Source: Bacteroidota bacterium (GTDB taxonomy: Bacteria > Bacteroidota > Bacteroidia > B-17B0 > Aurantibacillaceae). From it: a DNA stretch of 64,000 bases. Made by a program: the position numbers and the translations under genes. The stretch covers positions 28,984 through 92,983 of the forward strand of contig JADBXZ010000031.1 of the NCBI GenBank assembly GCA_020403265.1, read 5' to 3'. Shown here in pieces: positions 52,483-61,300 of this stretch. Positions within the stretch are counted from its first letter, which is position 1. Each line of letters begins with the position of its first letter. The notes below the pieces were generated by a model that saw nothing but the letters and a program-made list of their open reading frames with translations, was not told the origin of the DNA and searched no databases.

Positions 52483-53607
52483 ATGAAAAAAATAGCTACT
52501 CTTATTCTCGGAACCTTAGTCCTGATATCTTGTGATAAAGGTAAAAAAAACGCACCCTTTGAATTAAAAGGAGTATTAACTGATGCCAAAGGCGAAACCA
52601 TAATTCTAGAAAAATTAATTAGTCCGCAGCCAATTGTTGTAGATAGTGCTACCATCAACGAAAAGGGTGAGTTTGAATTTGTGAACTACCGTCCTCAAAT
52701 AGGTTTTTATAGAATCAAATTGAGTCAAAGTAATTTCGCTATGCTGGTTTTGGATAGTATGGATAAAGTTTCAGTAACCGGAAGTGCCAAAGATTTAGGA
52801 AACACTTACAAAGTAACCGGTAGCGATGAAACGAAAATCTTTTTAGAATACAATGAATTTTCAAAAAAGAGAGATAAAAAATTAGATTCTTTAAATCAGG
52901 TTTTTTACAATTTAGCTGAAAGCAGACAACTAAACGAGAAACAACGCGATTCTTTAAGTAAAACCTTTGAGCAACCATATACACAAATAATGACAGGTTT
53001 TAACGATGAACTATCTAAAAAAATTTTAGCGAACTCCGATAAATACTCCTCAATAATGGCCATTCAAGGTATGGAGCCGGATAAGTTTGCAGACATTTAT
53101 AAAGCATTGGATGAAGGCTTACAAAAAAAATATGCTGATGACAAAAACGTAAAAATGTTTCATGAAATTGTTGTTAAAATGCTTGCGTCAGCAATTGGTC
53201 AAAAAGCAGGCGAAATTTCATTACCTAACCCAGATGGTAAAACAATTGCCTTGTCTGAATTTAAAGGCAAATACGTATTAATTGATTTTTGGGCTAGCTG
53301 GTGTGGACCCTGTCGTAAAGAAATGCCTAGCGTGGTTGCAGCCTATGCAAAATATAAAAACAAAGGCTTCGAAATTTATGGGGTAAGTTTGGATCAATCA
53401 AAAGAAAAGTGGGTAGAAGCAATAGCAAAAGACGGCATCACCTGGCCACAAGTTAGTGACCTTAAATTTTGGGATAGTGAACCTGCGAAACAATACGGCG
53501 TGCAATCTATCCCATATACAGTATTGATTGACAAAGAAGGTAATATCATTGCTAAAAATCTAAGAGGAGAAGAATTAGATAAAAAATTAGCAGAAGTATT
53601 AAACTAA
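52483..53607 (+). CDS. TlpA-like disulfide reductase lipoprotein with DUF4369 domain
   Basis: The 374-residue protein has a lipoprotein signal (LILGTLVLISC, Cys17) and a DUF4369 beta domain (about 25-130; FELKGVLTDAKGETIILE). A helical linker follows, then an AhpC/TSA-TlpA thioredoxin domain (about 235-374) with WASWCGPCRKEMP (Cys274, Cys277) and the cis-Pro strand SIPYTVLIDKEG. It probably keeps envelope thiols reduced. ATG 52483 starts the lipoprotein signal; the frame opens with a TTG at 52465 inside gatB. It starts 7 bp after the gatB stop. Confidence 0.93.
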   Translation: MKKIATLILGTLVLISCDKGKKNAPFELKGVLTDAKGETIILEKLISPQPIVVDSATINEKGEFEFVNYRPQIGFYRIKLSQSNFAMLVLDSMDKVSVTGSAKDLGNTYKVTGSDETKIFLEYNEFSKKRDKKLDSLNQVFYNLAESRQLNEKQRDSLSKTFEQPYTQIMTGFNDELSKKILANSDKYSSIMAIQGMEPDKFADIYKALDEGLQKKYADDKNVKMFHEIVVKMLASAIGQKAGEISLPNPDGKTIALSEFKGKYVLIDFWASWCGPCRKEMPSVVAAYAKYKNKGFEIYGVSLDQSKEKWVEAIAKDGITWPQVSDLKFWDSEPAKQYGVQSIPYTVLIDKEGNIIAKNLRGEELDKKLAEVLN

Positions 53608-53608
53608 A

Positions 53609-56600
53609 TTGAAATTAAACAATCAAATAAAAGTACATCAGCTAATCATTTGGTTTTCTTTTTTATTCTTTCAATTAAAATCACAGGACTCTATTTCTTA
53701 CTTTCAACAAGAAGTAAATTACAAAATTGATGTGAAATTAAATGATGTAGATCATACCCTACACGCATTTGAAAAAATCCAATACATTAATAATTCACAC
53801 TCAAGTTTAAACTTTATTTATTTTCATTTATGGCCAAATGCATATAAAAACAACCATACCGCATTAGCCAAACAATTACTAAAACAACGTAACACCAATT
53901 TATACTATTCTAAACCCGAAGAAAGAGGGTATATAGATAGCTTAAATTTTATGGTTAATGGTAAGCCTATTAAATGGGAGTACGACAAAGATCATATCGA
54001 TATCTGTAAAATAATACTTAATGAACCACTGGATTATAACGATACAATAATAATAACTACACCATTCTTTGTAAAAATACCCGACGCTAAATTCTCTCGT
54101 TTAGGACATACTGATCAAGCCTATTTTATTACGCAATGGTACCCTAAGCCTGCTGTTTATGATTCTGAAGGGTGGCATGCTATGCCATACCTTGATCAAG
54201 GTGAATTTTACAGTGAATTTGGAAGCTTTGATGTAAAAATTACGTTGCCTAAGAATTATGTATTAGCTGCAACCGGTGATAGAATAGACGAAGATGAAGA
54301 AGATGAATTTTTAAACAATAAGGTGATTGAAACCATTAACCATCTTGAAAACAATACAAGAAAAAGAGATGGAATGCAATTTCCAGCTTCCAGCAGTCAA
54401 ACCAAAACTATACAATTTAGACAATATCGAGTACATGATTTTGCGTGGTTTGCCGACAAGCGTTTTTATGTATTACATGATCAAATTCAACTTCCAAACA
54501 CCAAACGCATCGTAGATACATGGGCTTATTTTACAGATAAGAATTTTGATTTATGGAAGGAAGCCATTAGTTACATTAATGAATCCACCTTATTTTACTC
54601 CTATTTAAATGGCGATTATCCATATAATCATATAAGTGCTGTAGATGGCACAATCATGGCTGGCGGTGGCATGGAATATCCCAACATTACTGTAATTGGA
54701 GACATGAGTAATGCTTTTGATTTAGATGTTACGATTGCTCATGAGGTTGGTCACAACTGGTACTATGGAATTTTAGGTAGCAATGAACGTAAATACCCAG
54801 CCATGGATGAGGGTTTAAATTCATTCTACGAATTACGTTATATCAAAGCGAAATACCCTTATAAAAAATTATCCGATTATCTTGGACGCGACTCAACATT
54901 CAAATTATTTGGGTTAAATACAATTCCTTATTGGAAAGACAAAGAAACCGCCTATTTTATCAGTGCAAAGGAAAGATCAGATCAACCCATTAATACAGCT
55001 TCAGATGAATTAACACCCTTTAATTATGGTAGCATAATTTACAGTAAAACACCAATAGTGTTTGACTATTTGATGGAATATATGGGGGAAAGTAATTTAG
55101 ATAAGGCAATGCAATTTTATTATGAGCGTTATAAATTTAAACACCCTAAACCAAATGATTTGGCAACTACATTAAGTTATTTTAGTGGAATTGATTTAAA
55201 ATGGTTTTTGAATAATTTAATCCTATCTGATAAAAAAATAGACTATAAACTTTCGAAAGTGAAACGTGAAAAGGATGGAAGTTATAAGTTGATGGTTAAA
55301 AATAAACAAAATACAGTAATTCCTTTTAATGTTACAGCTTTTAAAAACAATAAAATGATTGGTCAAGTATGGAACAATGGATTTAAAGGCAAAGACACTG
55401 TATTTTTTCCAATAGCAGATGTTGACTATTTTAAAATTGATGGTAGAGATTTAATGCCAGACATCAATAGAAATAATAATTACATCAGAACGAACGGGAT
55501 ATTCAAAAAATCTAAACCAATCAAACTAAAATTTTTAGCGCAATATGACAATGCAAAATATTGTCAAATTAGCTATATTCCGTTGGTTGGTGGCAACTAT
55601 TATAATGGGATTATGCCAGGCATATTATTACATAATTATAGTTTTTTTGAAAAAAGATTTGAATATAAAATTGCTCCAATGTTTGGACTGAAATCCAAAA
55701 CTATAGCCGGCAGTGGTCAAATTAATTACCACATATATCCAAAAAAAATATTCAAATCAATCGAATTGCAAACTAATCTTAAATCGTATAACTACGACGA
55801 AGTTGATTTTGACTTTACAAATAAATTATATGGAACAGACTTTAAAAAGTTTAACTTAACTTATTATAAATTTACACCGAATGCAGAATTTACTTTTAAA
55901 AAGAAAAAACAAACTAACCCCACTAATCATTCAGTTAACGTAGGTAGTAACATCTTGTTAATTGATAGTGTTAGAATCGAAAATGACATTAATAGCAATT
56001 ACTATAAAGCCAACCTATACACAATTAATAATTCTGTTAACCGAATTAGCTATGTAATCGAAAATAATAGGATAATTAATCCATTTAATTTTGAACTTAC
56101 AGTACAACAAAATATTAACATGGCTAAAACCTTTGCTGTGTTCAAATACAAAATTAATGTTGCAAAAAATAAAGATTTTGGAATCAGATTGTTTGCGGGT
56201 ACATTTATTTATGGTAAAGATTGGGCGAGAGACTATTACAGATTTAGAATGAGGGCGCATAGCGGTAGCGATGATTATTTATTTGAGTCTAATTTTTTAG
56301 CCAGAAACCTAAATTCTAATTTTGGTAATACACAAATTAATGAGGCAGATGGGTATTTTAAAGTACCTACTCCTCTTGGGCAAAGCAACTCATGGATAGC
56401 TGCAGTAAATTTGACAAGCCCTAATTTTTATGGCTTTGAAGGATTTCTTGACCTAGGAACAACAGATCCTGGATATTTATTTACTAACAAAATATTGTAT
56501 AATGCAGGTGTAAGTCTACATTTATTTAAAGGCTTCATTAGTATACATTATCCTCTCATTTATAGTAATGATATTAAAACAGTAATGGAACTTAATTCAA

Positions 56601-56683
56601 TACAACCAATCGAAAAACTAAGATGGAGTTTTAATTTACACAAAATAAATCCGAAAAAATTTATTAGAAATAGCTTGTTCTAA
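53609..56683 (+). CDS. M1-family metallopeptidase with a C-terminal predicted outer-membrane beta-barrel
   Basis: The 1024-residue protein starts with TTG (53609), because no ATG precedes the signal peptide (IIWFSFLFFQLKSQ). Residues 30-200 are the M1 N-terminal beta domain. The catalytic part has GGGMEYPNITV (exopeptidase motif) and HEVGHNW with zinc ligands His378, His382 and Glu401 (catalytic Glu379). From about residue 640 to the end, strands alternate in hydrophobicity (YYNGIMPGILLHNYSF, FGIRLFAGTFIYGKDW, YNAGVSLHLFKGFISIHYP). The last residue is Phe, as expected of barrel proteins inserted by BAM. An outer-membrane-anchored aminopeptidase is inferred. It is followed by lpxH with a 1-base overlap. 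Confidence 0.9.
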   Translation: MKLNNQIKVHQLIIWFSFLFFQLKSQDSISYFQQEVNYKIDVKLNDVDHTLHAFEKIQYINNSHSSLNFIYFHLWPNAYKNNHTALAKQLLKQRNTNLYYSKPEERGYIDSLNFMVNGKPIKWEYDKDHIDICKIILNEPLDYNDTIIITTPFFVKIPDAKFSRLGHTDQAYFITQWYPKPAVYDSEGWHAMPYLDQGEFYSEFGSFDVKITLPKNYVLAATGDRIDEDEEDEFLNNKVIETINHLENNTRKRDGMQFPASSSQTKTIQFRQYRVHDFAWFADKRFYVLHDQIQLPNTKRIVDTWAYFTDKNFDLWKEAISYINESTLFYSYLNGDYPYNHISAVDGTIMAGGGMEYPNITVIGDMSNAFDLDVTIAHEVGHNWYYGILGSNERKYPAMDEGLNSFYELRYIKAKYPYKKLSDYLGRDSTFKLFGLNTIPYWKDKETAYFISAKERSDQPINTASDELTPFNYGSIIYSKTPIVFDYLMEYMGESNLDKAMQFYYERYKFKHPKPNDLATTLSYFSGIDLKWFLNNLILSDKKIDYKLSKVKREKDGSYKLMVKNKQNTVIPFNVTAFKNNKMIGQVWNNGFKGKDTVFFPIADVDYFKIDGRDLMPDINRNNNYIRTNGIFKKSKPIKLKFLAQYDNAKYCQISYIPLVGGNYYNGIMPGILLHNYSFFEKRFEYKIAPMFGLKSKTIAGSGQINYHIYPKKIFKSIELQTNLKSYNYDEVDFDFTNKLYGTDFKKFNLTYYKFTPNAEFTFKKKKQTNPTNHSVNVGSNILLIDSVRIENDINSNYYKANLYTINNSVNRISYVIENNRIINPFNFELTVQQNINMAKTFAVFKYKINVAKNKDFGIRLFAGTFIYGKDWARDYYRFRMRAHSGSDDYLFESNFLARNLNSNFGNTQINEADGYFKVPTPLGQSNSWIAAVNLTSPNFYGFEGFLDLGTTDPGYLFTNKILYNAGVSLHLFKGFISIHYPLIYSNDIKTVMELNSIQPIEKLRWSFNLHKINPKKFIRNSLF

Positions 56684-57453
56684 TGCCTCAAAAAAAAATA
56701 TACTTTGCTTCTGATTTTCACCTTGGTGTGCCAACATTGAAGGATAGTCATGCACGCGAAAAAAAAATCGTGCGTTGGTTAGATACAATTAAAATTGATG
56801 CGAAAGAAATACATTTGGTTGGAGACATTTTTGACTTTTGGTACGAGTACAAATACACCGTACCGAAAGGTACAGTAAGACTATTAGGTAAAATTGCTGA
56901 ATTAACTGATTCTGGTATACTTATTCATTTTTACATTGGCAACCATGATTTATGGATGGAAGACTATTTTGAAAAAGAGTTGAATGTTAAAGTACATCGT
57001 GAACCTCAAATTTATACTCATAATTCCATTAAACTATACGTTGGGCATGGCGACGGACTTGGACCCGGTGATAAAGGTTATAAAATATTACGCAAAATAT
57101 TCACCAATAAATTAATTTGGTGGTGTTACAGCAGACTACATCCAAATTTGGCATTTTATATAGCACGAAGCAGTAGCAAAAGAAGTAGAATAATTACCGG
57201 TGATAGTGATGAGAAATTTTTAGGCAATGAAAACGAATGGTTATTTCTTTATTGCAGGGAATATCTTAAAAAAGAAAAAATTGATTTTTTTATTTTCGGA
57301 CACCGCCATTTACCGTTAACATTAGATGTTGATGGTAATGCAACATATATTAATTTAGGAGAGTGGATAAATTATTGCACTTATGCAGAATTTGACGGGT
57401 CAAAAGTAGAACTTAAAAAATGGAATGACTCACCGTCACTTCAAACTCCTTAA
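56683..57453 (+). CDS. lpxH: UDP-2,3-diacylglucosamine diphosphatase (LpxH-like)
   Basis: The 256-residue calcineurin-like phosphoesterase has the metal motifs ASDFHLGVP (block 1), HLVGDIFDFW (block 2), IGNHDLWM (block 3), VGHGDGLGPGDKGYK and FGHRHLP (blocks 4-5). This pattern is that of the LpxH family, which makes lipid X in lipid A synthesis by releasing UMP. It starts on the last base of the M1 peptidase stop (TAATG). Its 3' end overlaps the convergent VWA gene by 18 bp. Assignment to LpxH rather than a related phosphatase rests on the conserved block spacing. Confidence 0.9.
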   Translation: MPQKKIYFASDFHLGVPTLKDSHAREKKIVRWLDTIKIDAKEIHLVGDIFDFWYEYKYTVPKGTVRLLGKIAELTDSGILIHFYIGNHDLWMEDYFEKELNVKVHREPQIYTHNSIKLYVGHGDGLGPGDKGYKILRKIFTNKLIWWCYSRLHPNLAFYIARSSSKRSRIITGDSDEKFLGNENEWLFLYCREYLKKEKIDFFIFGHRHLPLTLDVDGNATYINLGEWINYCTYAEFDGSKVELKKWNDSPSLQTP

Positions 57454-58569
57454 TTTAACCTCATCCAAAATTTTTCTTTCAAAATCACCTTTCCCGTTTA
57501 CTGATATAAATGATCCTTTGCCTAACTTAGCAATATCCTTCAAATTATCTTTAGCTTCTTTATCTGAACCAAATCCAACAGTTGTAACAATAATTGCTTT
57601 GTTATTTTGATTGGATAAAAATTGTTCTTGATCTTTTTTATAAAACCCGAATTTACCATCAGTACAAAGTATTACTTCATTATTACCTTCAACAATGTAA
57701 TTTTTTTGAGCTATTTGTTGGGCTTTTAAAATGGCTTTATTGCCTTTAGTTTTACCGCCGGCTTTTAACTCTTTAACTAATTTATATAACTCTTCTTTTT
57801 GACTTCCGGCTATAGCCTCATTAATAACTTTAACAGTATCAGCGTAGGTTAAAAATGTAATTTTGTCTATATCTCTTAAATGTCCTATTAAAACATTTAA
57901 TGCCTTTTTCATCACCGGAAATTTCAACGAATCTTTCATAGAGTTACTCACATCAACCAGAAAAATAATGTTATTTGGTTTATACAATAACTCAGGCAAT
58001 TCTCCTTTAATTTCAGGTGTTATCGCAACAGAATCCCTTTTATTTTTTTCAGGAATAATTGTTGAGGTTTTAACGGTCTTCGTAGCATCAGGTAATTTAT
58101 TGGAATTGTCGCGCAATGTTGGCGTATTTGTAACAACAATTGGGTTAGTATTTGCAGCCACATTGTTTCTGTTTTTTGAACCAAAATAAAAACAAGATGT
58201 TGAATTCTTTTGAGTTAACTTTTGTAAGTTACCTGTTAATTCAAGTTTGTAGGGCTTTTCAGCGTCACTTGCAACTAAACTGATTTGTTTATTAAATTTA
58301 CCCTCCTGTGTTGGATAAAAACTAATAACTATCAAACAGGTGTCATTTGGCTGTAACGATCGTTTACTTGTGAAAACTTTAACACCATTTTCAGCATCAG
58401 CACGCATAAGGTAAACCTTTTTACCGGAATTATTCCGGAGCACAATATCACCAGTTATCTCATTCGCCTCAGCTATGTTACCTAACTGCAAACCATTATA
58501 ATCATAACCTAATTGAGCTGATGAAAGAAAATAGAATAAGCTAAATAATATAGTAATGAGTGCCCTCAT
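57436..58569 (-). CDS. Exported von Willebrand factor A domain protein
   Basis: The 377-residue protein has a signal peptide (LITILFSLFYFLSSAQ). An Ig-like/DUF1573-type domain spans about 25-115 (IAEANEITGDIVLRNNSGKKVYL), followed by a low-complexity linker. The VWA domain spans about 195-375, with the MIDAS motif FLVDVSNSMKDS and later TDGKFG. The VWA domain binds ligands through a metal. It is the last gene of the series after murF and the MFS gene, 35 bp downstream of the latter, but no functional link is apparent. Its 3' end overlaps lpxH on the opposite strand. Confidence 0.87.
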   Translation of the reverse strand: MRALITILFSLFYFLSSAQLGYDYNGLQLGNIAEANEITGDIVLRNNSGKKVYLMRADAENGVKVFTSKRSLQPNDTCLIVISFYPTQEGKFNKQISLVASDAEKPYKLELTGNLQKLTQKNSTSCFYFGSKNRNNVAANTNPIVVTNTPTLRDNSNKLPDATKTVKTSTIIPEKNKRDSVAITPEIKGELPELLYKPNNIIFLVDVSNSMKDSLKFPVMKKALNVLIGHLRDIDKITFLTYADTVKVINEAIAGSQKEELYKLVKELKAGGKTKGNKAILKAQQIAQKNYIVEGNNEVILCTDGKFGFYKKDQEQFLSNQNNKAIIVTTVGFGSDKEAKDNLKDIAKLGKGSFISVNGKGDFERKILDEVKLRSLK

Positions 58570-58604
58570 AAAATAATTAATGCAAAATTTATACCAAACT
58601 TAAT

Positions 58605-59921
58605 TTATATTGATTTGCTTTGTTTAACTCTCAAAAGCAATAGAAAGCCTATTACAAAAAAAGCGATTAAGGCTAGAACAGAATTTCGCATGCCAAAAAT
58701 TTGACTGATAATACCAAAACTTAGGGTTCCAACAATCATACCCAATTTCTCCATTACATCGTAAAAGCTAAAATAACTGGTTAAATCATTTGTTTCCGGC
58801 AAAAACTTAGAATAAGTACTTCGTGATAAAGCCTGGATACCTCCCATCACAAATCCAACCATTGCTGCAACAATATAAAAGTGGAAAGGCAATCTTACAA
58901 TAACATAAGTAAATACACAAATAAAAATCCAAATAAAAATTGCCAAACTTAACGCTTTTACATTTCCAATTTTCTTTGAAAGCTTTGAAAATAGAAATGA
59001 TCCTGCAATACCTAAAAATTGAATCAATAAAATACTTAAAGTTAAGGTTTTAGTTTTTGCAGCAGATGCTTCCTCCCCTTCACCCCAATAAATTTCTTTA
59101 CTGGCAAACAATACAGCCATTACCATCACTGTTTGTACGCCCATGTTAAAAAAGAAATAAGAACTTAAAAATTTCTTTAACATGGGATAATTTTTTAAAC
59201 TTGATAGTACCTTTTTAATTTCTTGAAAACCATTAGTTAAAACTCCTTTCCCGCTTAATTGATTGGACTTCCCCTTGTTATTAGGTAAAATCTTTAACGT
59301 GTATTGCGCAAAACCAAACCACCAAGCACCAACCATCAAAAAACAATAATATACAGGCTTAAATGTTTCGCTCTTTGTTAAGTTTATGAAAAGTATACAT
59401 ATGATCAATAATAATGAACTACCTAAATAACCCATTGAGAATCCTTTTGCTGAAACGGAATCCTGCAAATCTTCTGTTGCAATTTCTGGTAAATATGAGT
59501 TATAATAAACCAAACTGCTCCAAAAACCAATGGTTGCTAATATTAATGAAACCATGCTTAACTCCAAATGATTGGGATTAAAAAAGAAAAGTGTTGAAAC
59601 AGAAAGGGCGCCTAAAGTACAGAATAATCTTAAGAATGTTTTCTTATTTCCATAAACATCTGCTATTCCAGACAAAATAGGTGCCGTAAATACAACAATT
59701 AACAATGCAAAGGAGTAAGTAAATGAATAGATAACATCATTTTTTAAATTTACTCCGTAATAATTAATTAATCCATTTTCATCAGCAACTTTAGCGGTAA
59801 CGGTTTCGTAAAACACCGGAAAAATTGCCGAGGTAATTACAAGTGGGAATACAGAATTAGCCCAATCATAAAACGTCCAGGCTCTAATTAATTTTTTGTC
59901 GTTTTTCTCCAGATTGCTCAT
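58605..59921 (-). CDS. MFS transporter, UMF1/Atg22-like family
   Basis: The 438-residue inner-membrane protein has about 12 helices. Its N-terminus (RAWTFYDWANSVFPLVITSAIFPVF) and the GGIQALSRSTYSKFLPE loop are the hallmarks of the UMF1/Atg22-like MFS family. Members are thought to export amino acids or other small molecules; the substrate here is unknown. The gene begins 1 bp after the murF stop codon, so its translation is probably coupled to murF. Confidence 0.92.
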   Translation of the reverse strand: MSNLEKNDKKLIRAWTFYDWANSVFPLVITSAIFPVFYETVTAKVADENGLINYYGVNLKNDVIYSFTYSFALLIVVFTAPILSGIADVYGNKKTFLRLFCTLGALSVSTLFFFNPNHLELSMVSLILATIGFWSSLVYYNSYLPEIATEDLQDSVSAKGFSMGYLGSSLLLIICILFINLTKSETFKPVYYCFLMVGAWWFGFAQYTLKILPNNKGKSNQLSGKGVLTNGFQEIKKVLSSLKNYPMLKKFLSSYFFFNMGVQTVMVMAVLFASKEIYWGEGEEASAAKTKTLTLSILLIQFLGIAGSFLFSKLSKKIGNVKALSLAIFIWIFICVFTYVIVRLPFHFYIVAAMVGFVMGGIQALSRSTYSKFLPETNDLTSYFSFYDVMEKLGMIVGTLSFGIISQIFGMRNSVLALIAFFVIGFLLLLRVKQSKSI

Positions 59922-59922
59922 T

Positions 59923-61239
59923 TTATAATGCTTCCTTTAAGGATTCCATCTTCATGCCGCGTGAGCCCTTTATTAAAATTGTTGTATTTATTATCTTATT
60001 TTCAATTAAATACTTTTTTGTTTCCTCTGTACTTTTAAATGATTTAAAATTAGAGTTATTCACTTTGCTAAATTCCTCGCCTACCAACAATACATTTTGC
60101 AAATCCAAAGTTTTAAGAAATTCTACTATTATTTCATGCTCTTCGAAGCTATACTCTCCTAATTCAAACATATCTCCTAAAATTACCCATTTATTTTCAG
60201 CATTAAACTTTGAAAAATTTTCAATAGCAGCTCGCATGCTGTTTGGATTAGCATTGTATGCATCTAGTAACAATTGATTATGGCCTGTGTTCAAAAGTTG
60301 AGACCTATTATTGTCTGGCACATAACTTTCAATTCCCTTTTTTATATTAGCATCACTTATTTTAAAATAATGGCCAATACAAGCTGCAGCCAAACAGTTA
60401 ATAAAATTATACCTTCCAACAATGCTCGTTTTTACTAATGGTAACTTATTCCAATCTTTTTCACCGTACCGATTCGTAAATTTAAATTCAACCATCTCAT
60501 TTGTGGTTACATCCTTTCCAATTGTGTCATATAGTTTAGTAGTGCCAAAAGTTATTTTGTTATTAGCTTCTGCTAAATCATGTAAAACAGGATCGTCTCC
60601 ATTCACAAAAATTTCCCCATGTTTTCCTGAAAGAAATCGATACATCTCCGTTTTCCCCTTTTTAACCCCCTCTATCCCTCCAAATCCCTCCAGATGAGCT
60701 TTACCAATATTTGTAATATAACCATGGGTTGGATTAGTTATTTCGCAAAGAAGATTTATTTCTCCTTGATGATTTGCACCCATCTCTATAATAGCAAACT
60801 CGTGTTCTTTAGTTAATCGAAGCAAAGTTAAAGGAACACCAATATGATTATTCAAATTTCCAATGGTTGCCAGTGTATTATACTGTGTTTTCAAAACGGA
60901 GTGAATTAACTCTTTGTTCGTTGTTTTACCATTACTTCCTGTAATTCCTAATACAGGAATATTAAAGTAGTTTCTATGAAAGTTAGCTAATTTCTGTAAG
61001 GTAATTAAAACATTATCTACCAAATAAATACCTGGCTCATTGGCGTAATTTTCATCATCAACTATCGATGCGATACAACCTTGCTTTATCGCTTTTGATG
61101 CAAACTCATTCGCATTAAAATTAGCACCCTGCAAGGCAAAAAAAAGATTATCCTTATTTATTCTTCTTGTATCCGTTGTAACACCACTAGATGATAGGAA
61201 TAAATCATGTATAAACTTAATGTCTGTAATCTTTTGCAT
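59923..61239 (-). CDS. murF: UDP-N-acetylmuramoyl-tripeptide-D-alanyl-D-alanine ligase
   Basis: MurF adds D-Ala-D-Ala to the UDP-MurNAc-tripeptide in peptidoglycan precursor synthesis. The 438-residue Mur ligase has the N-terminal uridine domain (FFALQGANFNANEFA), the ATP loop GITGSNGKTT, the central EMGANHQGEI and NIGKAHLEGFGG motifs, and the C-terminal LLDAYNANPNSM and ILGDMFELGEYS motifs. It follows gldJ on the same strand, an arrangement shared with flavobacteria, but a terminator-like hairpin lies in the 61-bp gap. Confidence 0.96.
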   Translation of the reverse strand: MQKITDIKFIHDLFLSSSGVTTDTRRINKDNLFFALQGANFNANEFASKAIKQGCIASIVDDENYANEPGIYLVDNVLITLQKLANFHRNYFNIPVLGITGSNGKTTNKELIHSVLKTQYNTLATIGNLNNHIGVPLTLLRLTKEHEFAIIEMGANHQGEINLLCEITNPTHGYITNIGKAHLEGFGGIEGVKKGKTEMYRFLSGKHGEIFVNGDDPVLHDLAEANNKITFGTTKLYDTIGKDVTTNEMVEFKFTNRYGEKDWNKLPLVKTSIVGRYNFINCLAAACIGHYFKISDANIKKGIESYVPDNNRSQLLNTGHNQLLLDAYNANPNSMRAAIENFSKFNAENKWVILGDMFELGEYSFEEHEIIVEFLKTLDLQNVLLVGEEFSKVNNSNFKSFKSTEETKKYLIENKIINTTILIKGSRGMKMESLKEAL

Positions 61240-61252
61240 AGTTAAAAATAAA

Positions 61253-61281
61253 AAACCCTTAAGCGTAATACTTAAGGGTTT
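61253..61281 (-). terminator. Intrinsic terminator after gldJ
   Basis: AAACCCTTAAG (61253-61263) and CTTAAGGGTTT (61271-61281) form a perfect 11-bp stem with a 7-nt loop. Read on the minus strand it is followed by a T-rich tract, fitting termination after gldJ and only partial read-through into murF. Confidence 0.85.
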
Positions 61282-61300
61282 AATATAATTATTAACAAAA

